Source: JBHJGU01 sp050331475 | GTDB taxonomy: Bacteria; Pseudomonadota; Alphaproteobacteria; Caulobacterales; Maricaulaceae | NCBI GenBank assembly: GCA_050331475.1 | Contig: JBHJGU010000056.1 | Span: forward strand, 1 to 17,459 | Direction: 5' to 3' | Length of the DNA stretch: 17,459 nt | Part shown: piece by piece, positions 1 to 8,088 of the stretch | Position numbering within the stretch: position 1 is the stretch's first letter | How the letters are laid out: each line of letters starts with the position of its first letter | Notes under the pieces: model-generated | Told to the model about the DNA's origin: nothing | Databases searched by the model: none | The model's input: the letters and a program-made list of their open reading frames with translations, nothing else | Position numbers and translations under genes: made by a program

Positions 1-1
1 A

Positions 2-2803
2 GTCATTGCACCGTTCGGCCTTGTGAGACCCAACAAAGCACCGCTGCCCCCCTATCGGGTCGGCAGATGAGTGCGAACAGATCCGTGAAACCCTCGACAG
101 ACCGCCGCCAAAGCAATGCAAATTACAGATCCGTGACCTAGCGCTGACGGCGCCACTGCTCAGCGTCAAACTGGTCAGCCCAGCAAATACGTCGGCCGCT
201 GTGTAACTGTCGTCCACACCGAAGACGTCTACATTTACAGAGTCTCCAGTAATATCACCGTTGGTGAAGCCTGAGGTCGGCGAGCCGAATAGATTGAAAC
301 CCTCAACGGTCACGGTTGCGCCGCCAGCAATGTCCGGGCCCACCCCACCGGCGGCATTGCCGACAATGATCGAGTTTACAACGTTCAATGAACCATCGCC
401 GACATTAACGCCGCCGCCATTATCCAGGGTGGCGTTGCCGGTGATCGTCGACTGAATAATTACACCGGTCGTATCTCCCGGAAGCGAGATAGCGCCACCG
501 TCACCGTTAATATTCGTGATGAAATTGCCGACCAATGTCGTGTTTAAAACTTGCAAATAACCTTGAAGTACAAAGATTGCGCCGCCAGAGGCGTCTAATT
601 GGTCCGCGCCTACTGTTCCAGCTTCATTGCCCGATAAGACGCTATCCGAAATAAAAACATCGCCCATCAATGCGCTGATGGCGCCTCCATAAGCTAATAT
701 CGTGCCCGTCACAGTATTATCGACCAAGATTGAGCCATCAACAAACGCATCACGAAATCCGATTATTGAAATTGCGCCCCCGTTAGATGAAACTCCACTG
801 ACGGTATTATCTGAAATAACGGATTCACTAATCTGAAGGCTTCCGGTATCGTATACAGTAAGGCCTGAAAATCTGATGCCGCCACCCTCATTGACTGCGG
901 TGTTACCGGTTATCGTAGATCTTACAATCGAGGCGGCGTCGTAAATGGAGATCGCACCAGCCGAAAGCGCCACATTATTCGTAAATACAGAATCCGTGAC
1001 CGATAACGTCGAATCAAACGGCGTGCCGGCCAAACCGAGCGCCACCCCGCCGCCATAATCCGCGCTCGAATTACCGGACACAGTCACGCCGGTGAGCGTT
1101 ACCTCGCCCGCCGCATAAATGGCGCCCCCGCTCGCCGCCAGTCCCGCCGTTGAATTACCGGAAAACACCGAGTCGGTCACGGTGACGTCGGGTGTGGCAG
1201 TGGTCGTAAAAGGACCAAGCGATATTTCTGTAGGCACGCCAGCGACGCCACCACCAGCTGCGCCTTCGCCCGTCGTCGAGTTGCCAGCGATCGTCGTATC
1301 AATAAGGGTAAGATCGGAATCTGTTCTGACGCCGCCGCCGGCATAGGATCGATCATCCGCCGCCGCGCCGTCTCCGGTTGTACGCCCGCCCGTGATGGTA
1401 AGATCAATTATTGACGTCGATGACGTTAAACCTGTGATGTCGAAGACGCGCGTATTATCATCAAGCGATGACGCATCACTGGCGAGGCTTCCGTCCACAT
1501 CGGTGATAAACGTTCCGCTCTCAAGCACATCGTTCCCAACCGCATCGCTAGAGATCACGACATCCGTCGCCGACGTCCCGTCAATGGTCAAAGCCGTAGT
1601 GATCTCAAGAGCCCCCAAAGATAATCGGATTAGGCTCGCCGCGCCGCCGGTGAACACCGTGGGGTCAAAGGTGATTGCGGAGCCCGCCGCGAACGTCCCA
1701 TCATTCACGAACCCGATCGCCTCGCGCAGGGAGGTGACCCCATCGGTGTCGTCCACCACATCATCAAGCGTGGTGACGATCAGGCTAGGATCGTCGGTGA
1801 CCACCGCAGCCGCCTGCAACTCAAACGCGCCGAGATCGAGGGTCGCGGTGGTGTCTGCATCCGGACCGTCGACAATGCGAGCAAACCCATCCCCGCGCTG
1901 GTCAAAGGCGAAGTCGCCAATGGTCGTGAGCGTGCCGGTCAGACCGGCGACGCCGTCCAGTTCAACGCCCAGCACCGCCTCGCTCAAGGTCACGCCGAGG
2001 CTCGCCGTCGCGTCGCCCGCATCCAGCGCCGGATTGGCGGCGCTATCCAAGAGCGCAACGGTTTGCAGCACAACCGCGCCCCCAGGCGGGCCGACCTCGG
2101 GCCCGGAATTATCGGCCAGCAGGCCTGCTGTCACGCCAAGGCCGTTGGCGCCAACGCTTGCGAACACGGTTTCAAGGTCGCTTTGAGCGGCGCCATCGAT
2201 GACGATGTCCGCCCCGCCCGAGGAAACTGTTGCATCCACGCCGTTTGCTGTGGAGCCCAAAATATTAACCGCGGAGGTCGCAACCGTGGTCCCCGATCCA
2301 TAGGCGTAAATTTCGACACCTGTGTAGGCAATGGGAACGCCCGTGATCTCACCAGACGCATTCCCGGCAAGAATGGAGTTGGCGATGTTGAGCACCGATC
2401 CGTCGTTCAAATACGCAGCCCCGCCAACACCTTCGGCGGAGTTCCCAGTGACCGTGGCGTTCACGAGGTTGACGGTCGAGCCCATGGTCGCGGCCACGCC
2501 GCCGCCATAGGTTCCCGAGCCCACATTTCCTGTAAAATTGCCCACGATAGAACTGTTTAGAACACTGAGTTCTGCGCCCTGGTCGGCCAAAACACCGCCG
2601 CCGTCCGCATAGGCCGTGTTACCTGAAACAAGACTGCTCGAAATCGTGGTGATACTCGCGCCAAAGCCGGCGACACCGGCTCCGCCCACAATCGAGCCGT
2701 TCGCCACGTTCCCCGAAATCACGGAACTGACGATAAACGTTTGCGTCTCCGCAGGGTCGGGATCGCCCAACGCCGCGACGCTCGACGCGACCCCGCCGCC
2801 ATA
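2..2803 (-). pseudogene. Continuation of the beta-helix protein after the amber codon (runs off the left edge)
   Basis: I read the minus strand in the frame of the preceding fragment codon by codon and found no stop between 2803 and 2, which is 934 codons. The translation continues the same protein: YGGGVASSV, VSGNTAYADGGGV, NSIIVGN and many similar beta-helix turns. Module 1 closes with a choice-of-anchor-Q-like end (NPALDAGD, then FDQRGDGFAR, then LDLGAFELQA at about 1810-1910). A second CSLREA motif, DGVTSLREAI (1715-1744), opens module 2, which has another set of turns down to about 150. No start codon with a ribosome binding site is obvious right after the stop, so this part is probably untranslated unless the TAG is read through or is a sequencing error. 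Module 2 is visibly more AT-rich than module 1 (the line at 541-600 is 40% GC by count). The 3' end lies outside the window. Confidence 0.75.
77..136. repeat. Direct repeat ACAGATCCGTGA, two copies, period 48 bp
   Basis: The 12-mer ACAGATCCGTGA occurs at 77-88 and again at 125-136, exactly 48 bases apart. It lies in the stretch where the beta-helix frame stops looking like beta-helix. The period is a multiple of three, giving SRIC twice, 16 residues apart, in the open frame. It could be the edge of an inserted or rearranged segment, or a coincidence. Confidence 0.45.
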
Positions 2804-3472
2804 CTAGTCCGCCGTGTTCGACGTCACCAAACTGATGCTGATCACAACTGTGCTTAAGGCGATTAGCACACCGCCGGCGCAGCCATCGGTGCTGGTGTTT
2901 CCTACAATCGTTGACGACTCGATATTTAACTCGCCGTTGATAGCATAAGCACCGCCGCCAAAGGGTGCGCTATTATTCGAAATCACGCTGTCTTGGATCA
3001 GGATCGAGCCACCGTCGGTCGCCAATCCGCCCCCACTGCTAAAAATGTTGTTGGTTAGGTCCGTCGCCCCGGTCACCGCGTTCGCGGTTACGAGACCGTT
3101 TGAGAGCACCAAGGTGTCACCGTTGCCGACAAAGACACCGCCGCCATCCGCGTCCGCCGCCGTCGCCAATCCACCGGTAATGGTGAGCGCGTCAATCGTC
3201 ACGGTGGCGTCGCCCGCCGCGCTGTCGATCGTGAAGACGCCGTCCTCACCATTGGCGTCCACGGTGACGTCGCCATCGCCGTCCCCATCGGCGTCCCCGT
3301 CGATGGTAATTGATTCGACAATCACGATTTGGCTCGCGCCGGACGCAAATTCGATCGCGGTGTCTTCAGCCGCGAACACGGTTGGATCGAAGCTGACCGT
3401 CGTACCGCCGGATCCAGCGAGCGCATTGGCTTCGGCGGAATCGATCGCCTCGCGCAGAGAGATCAGCCCGTC
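1715..3472 (-). repeat. Two tandem copies of a CSLREA / beta-helix module, 576 codons apart
   Basis: The motifs DGLISLREAI (3443-3472) and DGVTSLREAI (1715-1744) are preceded by similar stretches (LVVTTALDVVDATDG and LIVTTLDDVVDDTDG). They are followed by similar strand-forming text (SFDPTVFA and TFDPTVFT). The offset is 1728 bases, exactly 576 codons. Each motif starts a long series of beta-helix turns, and a choice-of-anchor-Q-like end separates the two sets. The protein was therefore probably built by internal duplication or by fusion of two related genes. The coordinates given run from the start of the first motif to the end of the second. Confidence 0.7.
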
Positions 3473-3706
3473 TGTCGCGTCGACCACGTCTAAGGCCGTC
3501 GTCACCACCAGATTGGGGTCCGCGCCGACGCTCGCCGTCACCGGTTGGCTCAGCGCGAAGCCCAGATCGGGCGCGTCGGCGGCGACGAAGGAGGCGAACA
3601 GAGCGTCAAACGCGTCCCGGGCCTTGGCGCCGGTCAACGCTAGACCGTCGAACTCAAGTACGGACGCGTCGTCTGCGCCGTTGAGCGCTGAATAAGCTCG
3701 CAACAT
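2804..3706 (-). CDS. Parallel beta-helix (CSLREA-type) surface protein, N-terminal part up to an in-frame amber stop
   Basis: This is a 300-residue reading frame that ends at TAG (2804-2806). The ATG at 3704-3706 is preferred over an upstream in-frame GTG at 3754 because a purine-rich GGGGGGAAG lies just before it. No signal peptide is visible; the N-terminus is soluble and acidic. Residues 79-88 read DGLISLREAI, the CSLREA-type motif that opens many bacterial beta-helix adhesin-like proteins. Residues 136-146 are an Asp-rich DGDADGDGDGD run resembling a calcium loop. From about residue 175 the pattern changes to beta-helix turns with GGGV, SNNSAPFGGG and VGNTS elements. The stop falls inside one such turn (SNTAD*YGGGV), and the same frame stays open beyond it, so this is not a natural C-terminus. 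Such proteins are usually cell-surface or secreted; the substrate or partner here is unknown. The family call is firm, the function is not. Confidence 0.8.
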   Translation of the reverse strand: MLRAYSALNGADDASVLEFDGLALTGAKARDAFDALFASFVAADAPDLGFALSQPVTASVGADPNLVVTTALDVVDATDGLISLREAIDSAEANALAGSGGTTVSFDPTVFAAEDTAIEFASGASQIVIVESITIDGDADGDGDGDVTVDANGEDGVFTIDSAAGDATVTIDALTITGGLATAADADGGGVFVGNGDTLVLSNGLVTANAVTGATDLTNNIFSSGGGLATDGGSILIQDSVISNNSAPFGGGAYAINGELNIESSTIVGNTSTDGCAGGVLIALSTVVISISLVTSNTAD

Positions 3707-3791
3707 AGCTTCCCCCCGAACCGACCGTAACGGTTTGGCGAGACTGTGCCGCACGCGTTAGCATTAAGCAATTCGAATTCAAGAAAGCGTT

Positions 3792-3803
3792 AGATAGCTA
3801 TCT
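3792..3803. promoter_or_regulatory. Perfect 12-bp palindrome AGATAGCTATCT upstream of the beta-helix gene (candidate operator)
   Basis: The sequence is a perfect inverted repeat without spacer, 86-97 bases upstream of the chosen ATG at 3706. A second perfect palindrome, AATTCGAATT, lies at 3770-3779, between this site and the gene. The neighbouring gene upstream encodes a GntR/HutC-type repressor, a class that binds short palindromes as a dimer. The assignment to that repressor is only a proximity argument. Confidence 0.35.
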
Positions 3804-3825
3804 GTGACTTGTCGCCGGTCTAATT

Positions 3826-3841
3826 CGCCTCGGCTGAGGCG
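3826..3841. terminator. Possible hairpin CGCCTC-GGCT-GAGGCG between the GntR gene and the beta-helix gene
   Basis: Six-base perfect arms flank a four-base loop, about 100 bases past the TAA of the GntR gene. No T-tract follows on the minus strand (it continues AATTAG), so a classic intrinsic terminator is not supported. It may act as a weak terminator or an RNA-stability hairpin. Confidence 0.25.
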
Positions 3842-3941
3842 CGCGGAGGGTATTCCGTGTCCTCTGGAATGAGGCGTCACGTCACGACACGCGGTGCGAG
3901 CGGACGACGTCTTGGGTCGCTGTTGGGCGAGAACAGGCGTT

Positions 3942-4745
3942 TTAAGCGGTCGAGCGCAAAGGCGGCGCAGCCTCTTCCCAACCCGCCTCAGGCGCGCCGA
4001 CGGCGCTTTCCGGCGGAATCTCAAAAACGATTTCCGCCCGGTCTGACGCAAAGCGGGTGGCGGCGAACTCGATGGGTCTGTCTGCGCCGTCTACCGTGAC
4101 GGCCTCGGCGACCAGAAGCGGAGCGTAACGGGGTAGGTCCAGCACCGCTTGTTCATGAGGCGTGGCGAGCCGCGCGCTCACCCGGGTGCGCAATCGCCGC
4201 CAATCGCTCAAACCCAGCGCGTCAAAGGTTTTCACGATGGCGCCCTCCTGCCGATAGACGTCGAGAATGTCGCTCATGCGGTTCTGTGGAAAGTAGTGAC
4301 GCGACATGGCCACGGGCGCGTTGTCCGCATAGCCGATCTTTTCGATGCGCGCGACCGGAGCGCCAGGGGCTAGACCGAGCGCCTCGGCCACCTGCGGCTC
4401 GGCCGGGATCACGTCTTGGCTAACGTCTTGTTTATGGGGCGCGCCGTGTTGGCGGCGCACGACTGAGGTGAAATCCGTCTTCGCGTCGATGTAATAAGAG
4501 ATCACTGGACGGCGGACGAAACTGCCCCGCCCCTGAGTCACCTCCACAAAACCGCGCGCCTGCAAATCGCCCAAGGCCCGGCGGACCGTGTGCCGGTTCA
4601 CGCCATACTCCGCCGCAAGGTCGTTTTCGGTGGGCAACCGATCGCCGGGCGCCAGCTTGCGCTGCGCGATGCGTTGCTCCAGATCCTCCGCGATTCGCCG
4701 CCATAAGACTGATCGCCGGCCCGCCCCTTGCGTGGGTGTGTCCAT
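3942..4745 (-). CDS. GntR-family transcriptional regulator, HutC subfamily (PhnF-like, UTRA domain)
   Basis: This is a 267-residue, full-length HutC-type repressor. Residues ~12-78 form the winged helix-turn-helix, with typical text PGDRLPTENDLAAEYGVNRH and VRRALGDLQARGFVEVTQG followed by GRGSFV. Residues ~95-240 form the UTRA ligand-binding domain (PVARIEKIGYADNAPVAMS, PLLVAEAVTVD, ATRFASDR). The layout, including MSDILDVYRQEGAIVKTFDALG, resembles PhnF, the repressor of phosphonate-uptake genes. However, no phosphonate genes are in view, so the ligand is unknown. No good ribosome binding site precedes the ATG. The start codon lies inside a short inverted repeat (CATAA-N2-TTATG), which would fit autorepression. 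The gene lies 169 bases downstream of the efflux pump gene on the same strand and could control it, itself, or the beta-helix gene. GntR/HutC membership is certain; the specific role is inferred. Confidence 0.9.
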   Translation of the reverse strand: MDTPTQGAGRRSVLWRRIAEDLEQRIAQRKLAPGDRLPTENDLAAEYGVNRHTVRRALGDLQARGFVEVTQGRGSFVRRPVISYYIDAKTDFTSVVRRQHGAPHKQDVSQDVIPAEPQVAEALGLAPGAPVARIEKIGYADNAPVAMSRHYFPQNRMSDILDVYRQEGAIVKTFDALGLSDWRRLRTRVSARLATPHEQAVLDLPRYAPLLVAEAVTVDGADRPIEFAATRFASDRAEIVFEIPPESAVGAPEAGWEEAAPPLRSTA

Positions 4746-4754
4746 AAGTTTATG
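4743..4754. promoter_or_regulatory. Inverted repeat CATAA-N2-TTATG over the GntR start codon (candidate autoregulatory site)
   Basis: The five-base arms are perfect and the right arm on the minus strand contains the ATG start of the regulator. A dimeric repressor bound here would block its own expression. The arms are short, so chance is a real alternative. Confidence 0.25.
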
Positions 4755-4814
4755 CCATTCTAGGTGAGCGAGCGACGCACATCATCGGCGAGTCCGCGCC
4801 GAATCGCCTTAAGT

Positions 4815-4860
4815 TATTGAATTTGAGTTATAAGGTTTAGAACCCTGAGCGGAAATTAAA
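4815..4860 (-). promoter_or_regulatory. AT-rich probable promoter region of the GntR gene
   Basis: The gap between the pump gene and the GntR gene contains an AT-rich block that is unusual for this GC-rich window. On the minus strand it includes TATAAC (4827-4832), five of six matches to a -10 hexamer, about 82 bases before the ATG. No convincing -35 hexamer stands at 17 bases, so only the region is proposed. Confidence 0.3.
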
Positions 4861-4914
4861 AGAGCTTCGCCACATAACCCCCGAGATTATCCGCACCGCG
4901 GTTGGGATTGTCGC

Positions 4915-7900
4915 CTACTCCGCGGGTTGCGGCCGTGACGCCTTCCCGTCCGTGGTTTGGGTCTCGCCGCTTTCATAACGCTCCAAGGCTTTGGCGATCC
5001 ATTGCGGGGACCGGGTGTAGCGGGCCACCAAATCGTAAAATACCGGGATCACCAGCAAGGTGAACAGCGTGGCCACCATGACCCCGGAGAAGATCACCAC
5101 CCCAATGGTGGCGCGGCTTTCCGCGCCGGCGCCTGAGCCCAGGATCAACGGTAAAGCCCCGATGGCGGTGGACAAGCCCGTCATCAGGATTGGCCGAAAC
5201 CGGGTGACGGCCGCCTCCAAAGTCGCCTCGCGCACGCTGCGGCCCTCATCGCGCAATTGGTTGGCGAATTCGACGATCAGAATGCCGTTCTTAGCCGCCA
5301 GGCCGATCAGGATGATCAAGCCGATGACCGAGTAGATATTCAGTGTCGAGCCGATCATATAAAGTCCGAACAACCCGCCCGCCGCCGCAAGCGGAACGGT
5401 TAGCATAATCACGCCCGGCAAGATGAGGCTCTCAAATTGCGCGGCTAGCACAAGGAACACGATCACCAGCGCCAAGACGAAGGCGAAGCCCAGTGCGTTT
5501 TGGCTTTCTTGGAAATCCCGCGCGCCGCCGGTGAAATCCGCCCGAACGCCGTCGGGCAATCGCTCGCGCGCCACCGATTGCAGCCAATCCACCGCGTCGC
5601 CTAACGCGTAACCGTCAGCCAGGGTGACGTCTAAGGTAATCGCACGCAAGCGATTGATCCGCGGCCGATCGGGACTTTCGCCAACCTCGTTGAGACTGAC
5701 CAAATTCGTCAGCGGGACCAACTCGCCGGAGCGGTCAGAGCGTACAAAGACGTTGGCCAGATCGCGCACGTCCTCGCGATCCTCCAATCGGTTTTGCAGA
5801 ATGACGGAATATTCCTCCCCGCCATCGACAAACGTGCCGACCCGGCGCGAGCCCAATTGGGTCTCCAGCGATCGGCCGATGGATTGCACCGAAACGCCCA
5901 AGGCTGCGGCGCGGTCTTTGTCGATGTCCACGACCAGCCGAGGCGCGGTCACTTCGAACTCCTTACGGATCCGCGCGAAGCCGGGGTTCTCTCCGCCCAA
6001 CTCGACGAACAAGTCCGCAAACGCGTTCAACTCGTCATAGCTTTGGCCGCCCAAAACGAACTGGAGCTGATTGGTGTCCGAGGATCCCAGCGGAGACCGC
6101 ATGCCCGCGCGAGCGAACACGCCGGTGAGTTGGGACAAACGGCCGTTCATTTCACGCAAGATCTCCTGGCCGGTGCGTTCGCGCTCATCCCAGGGCTCTA
6201 GGAGCAAAATGCCAATCGCGGAATTAAACCCGACACCGCCAAACCCAGGCACGCGGACGATCGCCGTGCCCGCTTCGCCGTTTTCCACGTAACTTAGAAA
6301 GATGTCCTCCAGCTCCATGGCGTGGATGGAGGTGTGGTCGAAGCTTGCGCCCGGCGGCGCGGCGACGAAGGCGAACATCGACCCGCGATCCTCCTCGGGG
6401 ATCAGCTGCCAATCGATCTTGCTCCACACCACCCCGATGAAGCCGAACGCGGCGGCAAGGAAGACCAACAGCGGCGTCGCGCCCACCAATCGGGTCAAAA
6501 AGGTCCGCTTGCCCGAACGTGGCAGCAACAGCAACAACGCCCCCTCATAGGCGTTTCGAAGGCCGTTGACCGCCCAGTCCACCGCGCGCGCGACCGGTCC
6601 TCGATCTGTCGCGGGCTGGAGCATTTTAGAGCACATCATCGGCGACAGCGTCAGGGCGACGAAGCTAGAGACAACCACAGCGCCGCAGATTGTCGCCGCG
6701 AGTTCGACGAAAATCCGCCCCACATAGCCGCCGGTGACCATGAGCGGCGCGAACACCGCAATGACGACCGCGGTGGTGGCGATCACGGCGAAAAACACCT
6801 GGCGCGCGCCGCGATAAGCCGCCACCAAAGGCGGCTCGCCGCTATCCACCCGGCGCTGAATGTTCTCTAAAACCACGATGGAGTCGTCCACCACCAGCCC
6901 AATCGCCAAAACCAGCGCGAGCAAAGTGAGAATGTTGAGCGTAAAGCCCAACACCGCCAGCACGATGAAGGTCGCAACCAGGCAGATCGGCACCACGACC
7001 GCCGGTACGGCCGCCGCCCGCGGCGAGCCCAAAAACAGATAAATCACCGCCACGACCATGGCGACGGCAAGACCGAGGGACTTCCAGACTTCCTTGATCG
7101 CCTGGTCGATAAACCGCGTGCCGTCGAAAGAGACGTCCAGCCGGATATCGGGGGGGAAGGTCGCATTCAGTCGCGCGAGCTCGGCGCGCACGCCGCCGGC
7201 GACCTCCAGCGCGTTGGATTTCGACTGGCGCACAATGCCCAGCCCCACCCGGTTCGCGCCATTGCCGCGGAACAGCGTGCGGCGTTCTTCCGGCGCGAGT
7301 TCGACTTCGGCGACTTCGCCCAACCGCACCACATGGCCGTCCTCGCCTTCCGCCACGGGCAAGGCCGCAAAGTCGCGGGGGGTTAGATAGCCCCGTTCAA
7401 TGCGCACGGTGAGGTCGCTCTGGACGCCCTCTAATTCGCCCGCGGGCAGTTCCACGTTCTGGGCGCGCAGCGCTTGCTCGACATCGTCGACGGTTAAGCC
7501 GCGCGCCGCCAAGCCCCGGCGATCAAGCCAAACGCGCATGGCGTATTCCAACCCGCCGCCTTGGCGGATCGCGGAGACCCCATCGACAATGGACAACCGG
7601 TCGGTGACATAGCGCCGGGAGAAATCCGACAGCTCGATGGTCGAGCGCTCATTGGACACCAGGCTCAGCCACATAATGGGCTGGGCGTCGGCGTCTTGTT
7701 TCTCCACCTCCGGCGGATCGGCCTCCAGCGGCAAGGCGTCCGCGACCCGGCTGACCGCGTCGCGCACGTCATTGGCGGCGGCCTCCAAGTCGCGGTTCAA
7801 CGAGAACTCGATGGTGATGTTCGAGCGACCGTCCCGCGAGGACGAAGAAATCTGCCGCACACCCTCAATACCGGACAACTGATCCTCAACGAGCGTGGTG

Positions 7901-8088
7901 ATGCGGTTCTCCACCACCTCCGCGCTGGCGCCGGGGTAAACGGTCGTCACGGACACGATGGGCCGGTCGACATCCGGCAATTCGCGCAGCGGCAGGGTCT
8001 GGAACGCGATGACGCCGAAGACGACGAGCAGCGCGCTGGCGACGGCCGCGAGAACGGGGCGGGTGACCGCAATATCGGAAAGGGTCAT
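4915..8088 (-). CDS. RND multidrug efflux pump, HAE1 family inner-membrane transporter (AcrB/MexW-like)
   Basis: The product has 1057 residues, the full length for a hydrophobe/amphiphile efflux transporter. The N-terminus MTLSDIAVTRPVLAAVASAL is the usual first membrane helix. The proton-relay residues are all present: D401-D402 in GLVVDDSIVVLENIQRR, K933 in GLAAKNGILIVEFANQ, and R963 and T970 in RFRPILMT, matching AcrB D407/D408/K940/R971/T978. Two large periplasmic loops lie at about 40-335 and 560-865. It works with a membrane-fusion protein and an outer-membrane channel to expel drugs, bile-like compounds or solvents with proton energy. The substrate cannot be told from sequence. The start ATG overlaps the stop of the fusion-protein gene (ATGA), indicating translational coupling. 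No TolC-like gene is in the window. It ends in TAG, so TAG is a normal stop in this genome. Confidence 0.96.
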   Translation of the reverse strand: MTLSDIAVTRPVLAAVASALLVVFGVIAFQTLPLRELPDVDRPIVSVTTVYPGASAEVVENRITTLVEDQLSGIEGVRQISSSSRDGRSNITIEFSLNRDLEAAANDVRDAVSRVADALPLEADPPEVEKQDADAQPIMWLSLVSNERSTIELSDFSRRYVTDRLSIVDGVSAIRQGGGLEYAMRVWLDRRGLAARGLTVDDVEQALRAQNVELPAGELEGVQSDLTVRIERGYLTPRDFAALPVAEGEDGHVVRLGEVAEVELAPEERRTLFRGNGANRVGLGIVRQSKSNALEVAGGVRAELARLNATFPPDIRLDVSFDGTRFIDQAIKEVWKSLGLAVAMVVAVIYLFLGSPRAAAVPAVVVPICLVATFIVLAVLGFTLNILTLLALVLAIGLVVDDSIVVLENIQRRVDSGEPPLVAAYRGARQVFFAVIATTAVVIAVFAPLMVTGGYVGRIFVELAATICGAVVVSSFVALTLSPMMCSKMLQPATDRGPVARAVDWAVNGLRNAYEGALLLLLPRSGKRTFLTRLVGATPLLVFLAAAFGFIGVVWSKIDWQLIPEEDRGSMFAFVAAPPGASFDHTSIHAMELEDIFLSYVENGEAGTAIVRVPGFGGVGFNSAIGILLLEPWDERERTGQEILREMNGRLSQLTGVFARAGMRSPLGSSDTNQLQFVLGGQSYDELNAFADLFVELGGENPGFARIRKEFEVTAPRLVVDIDKDRAAALGVSVQSIGRSLETQLGSRRVGTFVDGGEEYSVILQNRLEDREDVRDLANVFVRSDRSGELVPLTNLVSLNEVGESPDRPRINRLRAITLDVTLADGYALGDAVDWLQSVARERLPDGVRADFTGGARDFQESQNALGFAFVLALVIVFLVLAAQFESLILPGVIMLTVPLAAAGGLFGLYMIGSTLNIYSVIGLIILIGLAAKNGILIVEFANQLRDEGRSVREATLEAAVTRFRPILMTGLSTAIGALPLILGSGAGAESRATIGVVIFSGVMVATLFTLLVIPVFYDLVARYTRSPQWIAKALERYESGETQTTDGKASRPQPAE

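Noticed and set aside
1392..2186. 264-codon plus-strand open frame opposite the beta-helix gene
   Set aside because: It is rich in Ser, Thr, Val and Pro with no domain character, and is the antisense shadow of a repetitive GC-rich gene whose minus-strand frame has clear family motifs.
2804..2806. Amber codon read as pyrrolysine or a reassigned sense codon
   Set aside because: TAG terminates other genes in this window (pump, aldolase, nadK), no tRNA or pyrrolysine genes are seen, and the site looks like an inserted triplet rather than a conserved residue.
3045..3695. 216-codon plus-strand open frame
   Set aside because: Antisense shadow of the N-terminal beta-helix fragment; no ribosome binding site and a low-complexity composition.
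1..3706. CRISPR array or intergenic repeat array
   Set aside because: The repetition is at the protein level (beta-helix turns of varying length), without identical DNA repeats and unique spacers.
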